Assembly: GCF_003386095.1 (NCBI RefSeq)
Contig: NZ_QREG01000011.1
Coordinates: 1-64,000 of the forward strand
Length of the DNA stretch: 64,000 nucleotides
Reading direction: 5' to 3'
From: Marinoscillum furvescens DSM 4134
GTDB lineage: Bacteria > Bacteroidota > Bacteroidia > Cytophagales > Cyclobacteriaceae
The stretch's first letter is position 1. Each line of letters starts with the position of its first letter. The notes under the pieces were generated by a model. The model searched no databases. It was not told the origin of the DNA and was given only the letters and a program-made list of their open reading frames with translations. Shown here piece after piece: positions 17,762 to 26,800 of the stretch. The position numbers and the translations under genes are program-made.

Positions 17762-18094
17762 TTATAGTTTAAGCTTTCCTTGTTGAGCCTTTTTTGATCT
17801 TTGATAATTTATTTTTTCCTCAGCCACCATCAATACCTCCTTTGTATAATCTTCATCAATTAAATCATAAGTTACCTTATCACTTAAAAAATGGATTAGC
17901 AGTTCTTTTTCTTCGACCTCAAAAATTCTTGCGAATATTGGGATGAGATCCTTATTTGCTGATCTATCGTTTCTTTCAATTTTACTCAAGGTAGATGGGT
18001 CTAAATCAAGAATAGCGGCTACTTTCCTAATAGGTAGTTTACGTTCTTCTCTAAGTTTTCTCACCACCTCACCAAATGTTTCCTTTTTGTGCAT
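17762..18094 (-). CDS. XRE-family regulator, candidate controller (C) protein of the R-M operon
   Basis: About 110 residues from the Met at 18094. The open frame runs 32 codons further upstream, but the HTH protein naturally begins MHKKETFGEVVRKLREERK. The helix-turn-helix is RKVAAILDLDPSTLSKIERN. A C-terminal helical tail (EVLMVAEEKINYQRSKK) follows. As first gene of an operon with the methyltransferase and endonuclease it probably delays or balances endonuclease expression, as C proteins do. Confidence 0.85.
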   Translation of the reverse strand: MHKKETFGEVVRKLREERKLPIRKVAAILDLDPSTLSKIERNDRSANKDLIPIFARIFEVEEKELLIHFLSDKVTYDLIDEDYTKEVLMVAEEKINYQRSKKAQQGKLKL

Positions 18095-18283
18095 TGAAGA
18101 ATAATTCAGGACATTATTTGTCAAAAATACTAAATTTATTGGCAATTCAAAATGTTCACGGAACAATAGCCACACACATTTGTCATCCACTCAAAATCCT
18201 CAAACAACCAAAGAAGTCAAAAGAGTGTGTCTTACCCAACCCAATAAATGAAAAACTCTTTTCTCCCCTCTTAAATGAAAAAT

Positions 18284-18349
18284 GATTAGTCCCTTCTCTC
18301 AATCCCTAAGCTACATTAACCGGGCCACGTAGGCATAACGCAGGACATT
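18284..18349. repeat. direct repeat copy A flanking the AbiV gene
   Basis: Contains ATTAGTCCC (18284-18292), AAGCTACATTAAC (18308-18320) and ATAACGCAGGACATTA (18334-18349). The same three blocks in the same order and near-identical spacing recur at 19278-19340 on the other side of the AbiV gene. The gene-free stretch 18191-18470 contains this copy and a hairpin GACCTTCTAAAGGTC near 18430-18446 that may end the AbiV transcript. Confidence 0.65.
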
Positions 18350-18470
18350 ATGATTAAATCCACGTAGATTGGAAAAGACTAGTATGCCTACTTAATTAAG
18401 CTTGATACTCACGAGCTAATTTTTGACACATGTGACCTTCTAAAGGTCAGCTATTTGTGAAAAAGAACTT

Positions 18471-19127
18471 TTAGAGTTTATCATTTGTACTTCGTAGGTC
18501 CTCATTAAATTGACCACCAGTAATTACTCTGTGATCTTCTGGTTGTAGCTTTTCAATAACAGCGAGTATTTCTACAAAGGATCTTGCTATTTCCAGTGTG
18601 CTATTAAAAGTAGAGGAATCAATAGCCTTTGGTGTCTTCCAAGCATCATCGACAAAACTAACGTATAAACCATTATTTTTTAGGTCATTGGCAGATAACC
18701 ACCAGTCTCTTTGGGTGTCATTTACTTTAAAAATTCTATCTAGTATATTCGGAAGAAGAAATAAAATACCAAGCTCAATCACTAAGTTCTTTGATTTGCT
18801 TTTAAGAGCATTTATATTATCTGAAATCCATTGAATGGTACTCAGTAACGGCTGAATTTCTTTTCCTTGACCATGCTTATATTTATGGTCATAAAAGACT
18901 TTTACAGCACTTTCAGGAACTTCGATCTCAAAAAATTTGGCGATTAGAACAAGGCATTTCACAGCCTCTTCTATAGATAGTACAAGCATTGAGCATCCGT
19001 GACCATAATTTGATATCTCACCAATTGATTTTCCGCTTTCAAAGAGAGATTGGGCATTTTCAATACAATATTTGGCACCGGTCAGTAACTCTTCTTTTGT
19101 GGCGTTATTTAGTTGCTTTCTTTTCAA
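18471..19127 (-). CDS. AbiV-family abortive infection protein
   Basis: 218 residues, mostly helical. Family features visible: N-terminal GAKYCIENAQSLFESGKS, then YGHGCSMLVLSIEEAVKCLVLI (41-62), HKYKHG (81-86), and the conserved GLYVSFVDDAWKTP (153-166). AbiV proteins block phage propagation; the lactococcal member interacts with a phage protein and stops late translation. It stands alone between two imperfect direct repeats next to a restriction-modification operon, which suggests a mobile defence cassette. Confidence 0.8.
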   Translation of the reverse strand: MKRKQLNNATKEELLTGAKYCIENAQSLFESGKSIGEISNYGHGCSMLVLSIEEAVKCLVLIAKFFEIEVPESAVKVFYDHKYKHGQGKEIQPLLSTIQWISDNINALKSKSKNLVIELGILFLLPNILDRIFKVNDTQRDWWLSANDLKNNGLYVSFVDDAWKTPKAIDSSTFNSTLEIARSFVEILAVIEKLQPEDHRVITGGQFNEDLRSTNDKL

Positions 19128-19277
19128 GTCAAAAAAAATAAGTGTAATCTATTCAGATCCACCGCACACATTTACCTTTTGCTTCCCTGCATCCTACCCT
19201 TAAAAATTGAATGAATGCTTTTTACCAAAAAATAGCCTGTTTGCTTTTGATGGATAATGTAGGTCAAATCCTAATCT

Positions 19278-19340
19278 ATTAGTCCCGCCTAAGAACAAAG
19301 CTACATTAACAGACACACATATTGATAACGCAGAATATTA
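19278..19340. repeat. direct repeat copy B flanking the AbiV gene
   Basis: ATTAGTCCC (19278-19286), AAGCTACATTAAC (19298-19310) and ATAACGCAGAATATTA (19325-19340) match copy A at 18284-18349, offset by about 990 bases. It lies in the 440-base gene-free stretch between AbiV and greB. The rest of that stretch (to 19566) should hold the greB promoter; no clear consensus was found. Confidence 0.65.
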
Positions 19341-19566
19341 TATAACATACTTAGTGATTTGCGGTCAGCTTTGCTGATTTAAATGAGATTAGTATCGGGT
19401 ATTAGTCTTCACTAAACAGTCTCAAAAAAATATCTTCTTCAATTTCTAAAAAGTCAACACAGCCAACCCATTTACTCTCTCGATACGACCCTCAAAAAGC
19501 TTTGTTCTTCCCCCCACTCTCCTATTCATTTACTTATTTTGCAGCACGATTGCTAAACCAGATCAT

Positions 19567-20082
19567 ATGAGACGAAAAATCCCAGAATCTACGCTACCCA
19601 AACTCAATCGCTCGCAGATGATTACTCCCGAAGGCATGGAAAAACTACGGGAAGAACATGATCACTTGTGGCGAGTGGAACGCCCAGACGTTACCGCCAA
19701 GGTGTCATGGGCCGCCAGCCTGGGAGATCGCTCAGAAAATGCCGATTACCACTACAACAAAAAACGGCTAAGGGAGATTGATAGCCGCCTGCGCTACTTG
19801 CGCAAGTGCATAGATGACTTCAAGGTCATTAGCTACCACCCCAACCAGGAAGGAAAAGTCAACTTTGGTGCCTGGGTAGAAATCAAAAACGAAGCAAAAG
19901 GCCTCCAAAATCGTTTTCGGATTGTCGGGTACGAAGAGTTAAAAAGTAACAAAAGTTACATCTCTATGGACTCCCCCATGGCGAAAGCGCTTCTTGGTAA
20001 AACTGTAGGTGACGAAGTTGTGGTCACTACCAAATTGGGAGACTTTGTCTGGAAAATCCTGAAGATCGAGTATCAGAAGTAG
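19567..20082 (+). CDS. greB: transcription elongation factor GreB
   Basis: 171 residues. The N-terminal coiled coil (about 18-85) carries the acidic tip GDRSENADY (53-61) that is inserted into the RNA polymerase secondary channel to stimulate cleavage of backtracked transcripts. The C-terminal FKBP-like domain (about 100-170) includes FRIVGYEELKSNKSYISMDSPMAKALLGKTVGDEV. SMDSPMAKALLGK is the Gre signature. The basic N-terminus and the overall form favour GreB over GreA. It is monocistronic and marks the core-genome side of the defence island. Confidence 0.93.
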   Translation: MRRKIPESTLPKLNRSQMITPEGMEKLREEHDHLWRVERPDVTAKVSWAASLGDRSENADYHYNKKRLREIDSRLRYLRKCIDDFKVISYHPNQEGKVNFGAWVEIKNEAKGLQNRFRIVGYEELKSNKSYISMDSPMAKALLGKTVGDEVVVTTKLGDFVWKILKIEYQK

Positions 20083-20214
20083 GGTAAATTGAGTGGCGCT
20101 ATCGCCAAAGAGTGGCACGGTCTAAAGCGTAAACGCTGGCACGGGTAGGCTGAAAGAGTAACTGCTAACAAAATGGGTAGTGAAAATTGCTGCTTTATGA
20201 TACTTAACCTAGCA

Positions 20215-20760
20215 TCAAGAGTTTTGCTGTTCATTAGAATACTGCCAAAGGGCCTTATCCAATGTTCTCATGTCTACATTGGCTTTATCTGCTAAACTCC
20301 TGGTGAAAGCTGTATACTTCTCCCAAAAAGCAAACCTGTAATCATTTGACTTGATATGCTCGCAACTCAAGGAAAACAGCGCTCTGAAGTCGAGAATTGG
20401 ATAGCGGTCTGTATGATAGAAATGCAACAGCACTGAAGCTGTTGGCCAACTTACCCCAGTCAGTAAATTGAGAATTTCAATTCTTAATTGCTCGCTAGTT
20501 GTGGAGAATGCTATTTGCGTAACTTCTTTGATGAAATCCTCTGAATTAGAAGCTATCCTGGATTTGGACCGTGGTGTTTTCCATTCACCGATGATTTGGA
20601 GTTCATTTTTTGTGAGGTAGCCCCTATTCTTGATATGTTTAGCGTTTCCAATCACCTCCTGATCAGAAATACGATATGAGTACTTTGAGGCAAAATAATC
20701 GATTTCAGTAGTTTGGAATTTTAGCTTGAAGTCAGTTCTCATCTTCTTCATGTTCATCAT
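20215..20760 (-). CDS. HhH-like protein of unknown function
   Basis: 181 residues. The central segment IEILNLLTGVSWPTASVLLHFYHTDRYPILDFRALFSL resembles the helix-hairpin-helix plus conserved Asp region of HhH-GPD DNA glycosylases (L-x-G-V-G-x-x-T-A-x-x-L, then a D-x-R motif). It is short for a glycosylase and lacks a visible catalytic Lys, so the function is open. It overlaps the upstream gene by 11-29 bases depending on which of four Met codons (20760, 20751, 20742 among them) is used, so the two are coupled. Confidence 0.7.
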   Translation of the reverse strand: MMNMKKMRTDFKLKFQTTEIDYFASKYSYRISDQEVIGNAKHIKNRGYLTKNELQIIGEWKTPRSKSRIASNSEDFIKEVTQIAFSTTSEQLRIEILNLLTGVSWPTASVLLHFYHTDRYPILDFRALFSLSCEHIKSNDYRFAFWEKYTAFTRSLADKANVDMRTLDKALWQYSNEQQNS

Positions 20761-21262
20761 CTATCTCCTTTAGAAAATCTTCCAGGGATATGGTATTTGC
20801 CTGACGCTCTTCCGGCAACATCTTTTCATACTCATCAACAGTCCTTTTCAACTCGTCCCACTTAGACTGAATTTCCTCCTGGTCAAAGGAGATAAATGTC
20901 ATCTCATAGAGACAATGAGCAATGATTTCCAATTCCGTAAAGTCCCTTAAGGCGCATGTATCGATTTTCATGCCTAGCCATTGACTCCATGGTGTAAAGT
21001 CCAAAGCTAGTGCATCATTGCCGCTTAGCTCATCGACCGTCCCATCCGTATAATAGCCATCCACATTTATATAGCTTTCATCTTCATCTATTATTTCTGT
21101 GAGCCGGATTGTGATATCCGAAAGTGCTTCTGGCATTACACGAAGTTGACTAAAAACATCCCCATAGGCATCTAGTTGCTCTTGCTCATCTGTGTATAAT
21201 CGCGCCAACTCCGATTTCACGCTGAGAAAGTCGTGATTATTGATTAAATCTTTTAAAGTCAT
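20732..21262 (-). CDS. DUF6557-like protein
   Basis: 176 residues, acidic. Features: MTLKDLINNHDFLSVKSELARLY, YINVDGYYTDG, ALDFTPWSQWLGMKID, FTELEIIAHCLYEMTFISFDQEEIQSKWDEL, and a Glu/Asp-rich tail. The FTPWxxWLGM and ELEIIAHCLYEMTF motifs match what I remember as DUF6557, a family of unknown function common in Bacteroidota and often found near immunity or defence genes. It is the first gene of a two-gene overlapping unit with the HhH-like protein. Confidence 0.7.
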   Translation of the reverse strand: MTLKDLINNHDFLSVKSELARLYTDEQEQLDAYGDVFSQLRVMPEALSDITIRLTEIIDEDESYINVDGYYTDGTVDELSGNDALALDFTPWSQWLGMKIDTCALRDFTELEIIAHCLYEMTFISFDQEEIQSKWDELKRTVDEYEKMLPEERQANTISLEDFLKEIDDEHEEDEN

Positions 21263-21690
21263 CTTTCTGATTTTTTACTCAAATACATCCATACGCATCA
21301 GCCAATATGATATTTTAGAAATGATCCATCGCTTTTACATGAAGCTAAGATTCGTGACGGTGCCATTTCAGATCTGAAGACATCTAGAAATTCTTCCATA
21401 CTTCCGTTGTGTACACCCCGGAAAGTTAGGATGCTATGCCGGGTCCACATCAACCTTACAACACCTATCGAAGATAACGATATGTTTCAAAAATTTCCAA
21501 TCTTTGGTTAAGCAATTACTCCTCAAAACAAGGTAACCGCGCGCTTTTATTACCTGCGCAAACTCAATTTATTAGGCATGGACGTGCTCAAATGGAAATT
21601 ATAATATGATTATTTTAACCAATGTTACCTACATCTCTTCATGAAACCTTAGTTTTACAGTCATTCCTCATATCACACTTATTTTTTTAT
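21263..21690. other. 428-base gene-free stretch with a possible gene relic
   Basis: Around 21430-21590 one forward frame reads TPIEDNDMFQKFPIFG, a stop, then TPQNKVTARFYYLRKLNLLG before another stop. It looks protein-like but is broken, so it may be the tail of a decayed gene. There is nothing else to report. Confidence 0.3.
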
Positions 21691-22194
21691 ATGGAAACTA
21701 CGGTATACCCCATTACAAACAAACTCATTACCGGTACAGCGATCGTAGACGTGGTGCTCATCGATGGCATGCTCCAGGTACGCCTCATCGACTACCGCAG
21801 CACTTCTCGTGGCGAAAAGCTGTATCAGTCTCCCGCCGAAATAGACCTGGAAGCGTTCCCAAAATACATCCAGGCCGCTCTCAAAAAAGCCTGCAACCAT
21901 TGCCACCACCTGGCTGTCCTGTTTTCCACCCATAACCTGTCCGATGATGCCCGCACCCTGCTAGACCATATCGCCAGGCATAGCGCCGAATACCCGGTGG
22001 TCTCCTACAAGCGGGTGCTGGAAGATCAGGTACTTCCTCGCGAGTCCATTCGGCCCACGCTGGAGTTGCTCTACACGCAGTACAAGCTCCAAAGACACAA
22101 TACCAACCATTACTATTACAACACCGAATTTGAAGACGTCAGGTCCATGTATGTAGAAAACAAGAATACCGTCTGGCTCACCAGGGCTTTTTGA
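21691..22194 (+). CDS. hypothetical protein
   Basis: 167 residues from the Met at 21691 (METTVYPITNKLITGTA). The longer frame from 21622 adds an unlikely hydrophobic leader and is not preferred. Contents: beta-rich N-terminus (IVDVVLIDGMLQVRLIDYRS), a His/Cys patch KACNHCHHLAVLFSTHNLSDDARTLL, and a basic C-terminus (YTQYKLQRHNTNHYYYN). NHCHH could bind a metal. No family is recognised. It is followed by the 21-bp tandem repeat. Confidence 0.65.
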   Translation: METTVYPITNKLITGTAIVDVVLIDGMLQVRLIDYRSTSRGEKLYQSPAEIDLEAFPKYIQAALKKACNHCHHLAVLFSTHNLSDDARTLLDHIARHSAEYPVVSYKRVLEDQVLPRESIRPTLELLYTQYKLQRHNTNHYYYNTEFEDVRSMYVENKNTVWLTRAF

Positions 22195-22265
22195 AATAGT
22201 TGCCTTTATGCTGGGGCCGCTGCCCGTTCGCAGGCACAACATCAGGTATAATAATGCCTATTACC

Positions 22266-22653
22266 AATGCTCGGGTGTAATACCTTAATGCTTGAGTGTA
22301 AAACCTCAATGCACGGGTGTAATACCTTAATGCATGAGTGTAAAACCTCAATGCACGGGTGTAATACCTCAATGCATGACTGTAATACCTTAATGCACGG
22401 GTGTAAAACCTCAATGCACGAGTGTAATACCTCAATGCACGGGTGTAATACCTCAATGCACGAGTGTAAAACCTCAATGCACGAGTGTAATACCTCAATG
22501 CACGAGTGTAAAACCTTAATGCACGGGTGTAATACCTTAATGCACGGGTGTAATACCTTAATGCATGAGTGTAAAACCTCAATGCATGGGTGTAAAACCT
22601 CAATGCATGAGTGTAATACCTTAATGCATGAGTGTAAAACCTCAATGCACGGG
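22266..22653. repeat. 21-bp tandem repeat (VNTR), 18 copies plus a 10-base partial
   Basis: Unit consensus AATGCACGRGTGTAAWACCT followed by one pyrimidine; 18 full units start every 21 bases from 22266 to 22623, with a partial unit at 22644-22653. Variation is confined to a few positions (CA/TA or CG/TG at 6-7, A/G at 9, A/T at 16, T/C at 21). Position 16 nearly alternates T (10 units) and A (8 units), hinting at an older 42-bp unit. Because 21 is divisible by 3 the array is open in several frames on both strands; these peptides are not considered genes. It ends 46 bases before the start of the NmrA-family gene. Confidence 0.95.
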
Positions 22654-22699
22654 ACCCGTCCTAAAATTACCAAACAATCCAAACCACAATTCATAAAAG

Positions 22700-23554
22700 A
22701 TGAAAATAGCCATCACCTCAGCCAGTGGAAAGCTCGGCGCTACCATTGTAAAGCAACTGATCTCCAAAATAGGAAAAGAAAGCGTGGTAGCTATAGCACG
22801 TACTCCTCAAAATGCGGCCCACCTCGGTGTAGAAGTCAGAAAGGGAGACTACAACAGTCGCGAACAATTTGACGAAGCACTCAAGGGCGTATCCCGGTTG
22901 TTGCTGGTTTCAGGAATGGATGCTCCGGACAAACGGATCGGCCAACACCGCAATGTGATACAGGCAGCCAAATCCAACGGCGTGGAGAAAGTGGTCTACA
23001 CCAGCATCATCGGCCTTGAGGAAGGCACCGCGTTTAGCCCTATCGTACAGAGCAACCGACAAACGGAAGCCGACGTACGTGCCTCTGGTATGGACTGGTC
23101 CATAGGCCGCAATGGCATCTACATAGAGCCGGATCTGGAGTACCTGGACACCTACCTCCAAGCCGGTGAGATACACAACTGCGCCGGTGATGGCAGGTGT
23201 ACTTATACCAGCAGAGCGGAGCTGGCTGTGGCATACGCCAAAATGCTGCTAGATGACCACACCTCAGGCAAAACATACCGCCTGGCAGGCCAGCCCATTA
23301 CTCAGAGCGAATTGGCAGAAGCAATCAATAGTGTGTATCATACCAATCTGAAATACAAAGAGTTATCAGTACGTGCTTACAAAGAAGATCGAATAGCCGA
23401 GCTGGGTGAGTTTATGGGTACAATCATTGCTGGCATTTATGAAGGCATCAGAAAAGGTGCCAATGACGTACCTTCAGATTTTGAAACGCTAGTGGGCAGG
23501 CCACACCTCTCACCAGCACAACTAATCCGAAACTTTCAGCAACAAAACCCATGA
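22700..23554 (+). CDS. NmrA/QorB-like NAD(P)-binding oxidoreductase
   Basis: 284 residues. The Rossmann start is MKIAITSASGKLGATIVKQL, with VVAIARTPQNAAHLGVEVRKGDY setting NADPH preference, VEKVVYTSIIG, and MDWSIGRNGIYIEPDLEYL. It matches the atypical SDR group that includes NmrA and quinone oxidoreductase 2 (QorB). The classical YxxxK is not obvious, as usual in this group. It probably reduces quinones or acts as a redox sensor; the substrate is unknown. The tandem repeat occupies its upstream region, so expression may depend on repeat number. Confidence 0.88.
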   Translation: MKIAITSASGKLGATIVKQLISKIGKESVVAIARTPQNAAHLGVEVRKGDYNSREQFDEALKGVSRLLLVSGMDAPDKRIGQHRNVIQAAKSNGVEKVVYTSIIGLEEGTAFSPIVQSNRQTEADVRASGMDWSIGRNGIYIEPDLEYLDTYLQAGEIHNCAGDGRCTYTSRAELAVAYAKMLLDDHTSGKTYRLAGQPITQSELAEAINSVYHTNLKYKELSVRAYKEDRIAELGEFMGTIIAGIYEGIRKGANDVPSDFETLVGRPHLSPAQLIRNFQQQNP

Positions 23555-23706
23555 TACCTTCCCAGCGCACAGATTGGACCGCACAGGAGAGCTTTGGGCT
23601 AAAGCCAAAGCAGGCATCAGTTTTCTGTAGAAAGAAGTCAAAAAAAGGGCAAGCCAAACCACCGCGCCCTAATCTGTGGTTGGCTGCCCTAATGAACCAC
23701 GCCAAC

Positions 23707-23880
23707 TTACCGTGGTTTTTCGTTTTTGCATAACATACGTAAGACATACACCCCTGCTGCTGCGAGCAGTACAGATATGCCGCCATCTATAGGTGTGGCT
23801 GGTGGAGGCCCCTGAGCAAAAACGGGGGTAATTGCTACACAGCAGAGTATCCTGAAGATGTGTTTCTTTGATGCGTTCAT
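23707..23880 (-). CDS. small PID-CTERM-type exported protein
   Basis: 57 residues (MNASKKHIFRILCCVAITPV...). A signal peptide (to VFAQ) is followed by GPPPATPIDGGISVLLAAAGVYVLRMLCKN: a Pro-rich PID-G motif, one hydrophobic helix and a basic tail, the layout of PID-CTERM putative sorting signals of Bacteroidota. A start 6 bases upstream (23886) is equally possible. It lies 13-19 bases after the stop of the GloVer-repeat protein gene, so it is probably co-transcribed. Confidence 0.7.
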   Translation of the reverse strand: MNASKKHIFRILCCVAITPVFAQGPPPATPIDGGISVLLAAAGVYVLRMLCKNEKPR

Positions 23881-23899
23881 GGTCATGTAAATTGATAGG

Positions 23900-26800
23900 T
23901 TATTTGAGCAATACTTTCTGCACAGCGTCTCCATAGATCAGCAGATAGACACCATCTCGGATGGCCGTTAGATCTACCGTGCCATTGCTTACGTCAGGGT
24001 ACACTCCTACCAGCTGTCCGGCCAGATCAACTATCCGCAGCTCCTTTGCGTTGAGCTCGCCATGTATCCTCACTTGCTTATCATACACAAATAGTCGCGG
24101 TGAATCTTGTGGTTGGTTAGCCAGCAGTTTTTTCGCAGCTACCAGTTCAAACCGATCATTAAACTCCCCTGCTTTGGAGTGAAAAGTATAAGGCTTACCC
24201 ACTGGCATAGCCGTAAGCGTGCCGGCATGCAGGTCACGCAGGTAATACAGGTCACCAGCCCGATCTTCAGTGATGGTCAGTGTAAATGAATCGTTCGTGG
24301 CTGTATGAAAACCGATCGGCACCTGCATATTTTCAAGATTAGTGGTGTGTATGGATAGTTTTTTGCCATACTGCGGCACAAAGAGCAAATCCGACTGATG
24401 TGCATTAAACACAGGGGCATCGTACCCCTTGAGCGGTAAATTACCCGGCACATCAGATTTCCAGGCCACCATGCACTGGCTTAGATGTGTGCCAGCTTGT
24501 GTAGCCAGATCCAGACGCACATAGGGCACAGTTTCAAGAGCTGTTCTGTAGAAATTGTCGCTTAGATTATGGCCAGCCACGCGCATGTCTTCGGTAAATA
24601 CCACAGTGCCCGCAGCCCCATCTAGTTGTATAAAAAAGCCCTGAGAAGATCCTATGTAGCCATTCCATCGGTGCTCATTGTTTTCACCGCCCAGGTCTAC
24701 AGCCCCTACTTTGTTTACCACCACATAGTCGTTGTTAGTCCCTCTTCCCTGGTCAGAGCCATTATCATCCCACAGGTATATGGCCCCCGTAGTGTTTGTA
24801 TTGGCATCCAAAAAAGCGTCCAGCTCTATGGCTGCCGGGTATGGATTGCTCACCAGATGCCATCCGTCGTTTTCATAGGTGCCCGTGTAAGTGATGGTGC
24901 CATCATTGGGAATTCCTCCAAAGGTTAAAAATTGCATGTTCGTCTGAGTATAGCCTTTGCCGGGCTTCAGTGTGTCAGAGGCTGCATCCACCCATCTGCT
25001 TAGGTCCAGTTCACTTTCAGCGCGCGATTCATCATAGGAGTACACATGCATACCCATGGTCTCTCCCGTGATTAAGCTAGAAGCTTTCATCGGAGTGCCT
25101 ACAAAGCTATATCTGCCATTGTCAAACCGCGTGTTGCGCTCCACAAAAGCGTGGAGTCCGCCGTGCATATTTCCTTCATAAGTGATCAACGTTCCGCCAG
25201 ACTCTATGAGGAGCACCCCATGGGAGATCAGGTGGCCATGTACTTCTAGTGTGTGGCCCGCGTCTACAGTCACAAGTTCAAATTCATCAATGTACAGGTT
25301 ATTGACACTTAGGTTTCCATCTATACTACAGGTGTAATCGCCTGCTAATCGCACATCATCGTTGATTTGAGGGCTTACACCTCCCTGCCACTGGTTGCCG
25401 TCCCATACCAGAGCGTCGGGGTCTGATGCACCTGTAGAGAGCAGGCGCCCAAACAACACCTTGCCTCCCGTGGACTTGTCAAAATCCCTCAGTTTCAAAA
25501 ACTGCGTAGTTTCATCAGTAATCACAAACAAGACGCCATCATAATACTCCCCATCCGCAAAGGTGGTACCGTACAGGTTGTTGTCCAGTAGTGTTAGGCT
25601 GCCAGAAGGCACAGCACCATCCTCTCCCGAAAACTCATGTACCACCTCCAGTTCTTGATTTTTCGGATCATACGCAAATATGGTACCTGCGCCCTGCCCT
25701 CCATTCTGAGAAATTCCCCAGAGCCTGGAGTAAAATGCGGTAAGTCCACCAGTGGCAGTGACGCTTTCCTGAGCTGTGAAATAATGCTCTACGGCAAATT
25801 CAAGCGAATTGACATCTACACTAAACAGAGTACCCACTTGTGCATTGCCGCCAGCCGTGGTAGTCCCGTACATCCTACCATTAAACAGGGTTAAATCACC
25901 ATGAGGCAATTGCCCATCCGTGCCATCAAACTCATGCACTACTGTTACGTCATTGGAGTTATTGAGGTCTACCTTGTAGATCACCCCCATATTGTTGGCT
26001 CCGCCCAGTTCAGTGACTCCCCACAGCTGATCGTCTATTTTGGTCAGCCCCGAATAGGGCACATTGCCATCCTGCTGATCAAAATAGTGAATGATGCTAA
26101 ACTGCTGCAGCGTGTGATTGTATTCATAGATGGCTCCATGTTGCCCTGCACCGATCAGCACTCCCCAAAATCGATCATCGTCTATAGCCTGAAGACTGCC
26201 CAGCGGATTGCCATCAATTAGCGTGAAATGATGGTTCATGGTGAAATCGCTCCCATCTTCATCAATGGAAAACAGCACACCACTATTATGCGTGCCTCCA
26301 AGCTGTGTAGTCCCCCAGTACCGGCCATTTGCGTGGAGCAGTTCACTTAAGGCAGATGCATTGCCCGGGTGATTGCCAAAATCAAAAGCCGTTTTATACT
26401 GCTCTGTATTGAGCTGGTAAGAAAAAATACTGCCTTTGGCATGTGCTCCACTATTGTAAGTGGTGCCCCAGAGCTCTTCGCCTACCAGTATCATTCCTGA
26501 GCGGTATTCGTCCAGCTCGTCAAACTCCCGCAGTACCCGGAGAGTCTCTGATTCTGGGTTGAACGCATAGAAGCCTCCCAGGTCTTCAGTGAGGTCAGAT
26601 GAAGTAAGCCCTACAAACACCGAATCCACCCACACCATGCTTTGTACGGGGGTGCCTCCAGTAGCTGCCGAGAAATCCATCAGTTTGGTAAACCCCTCAG
26701 CTTCGTTGATCTTGTAAATGGTTCCCAGGTTGTTGGCTCCACCTTCAGTAGTTACTCCATACATATTGCCATCGTATGCGGTGAGGGCCGCACTGGGGTT

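Noticed and set aside
18284-19340. Integron attC sites flanking AbiV
   Set aside because: Direct repeats are present, but I could not find the paired inverse core sites (RYYYAAC / GTTRRRY) with an internal hairpin, and no integrase gene is visible.
22266-22653. CRISPR array
   Set aside because: Units are contiguous with no unique spacers and there are no cas genes in the window.
22178-22872. Long open frames on both strands across the 21-bp repeat as repetitive proteins
   Set aside because: A 21-base unit is open in several frames at once; frames have no start context or non-repetitive core, and one of them runs out of phase into the NmrA-family gene.
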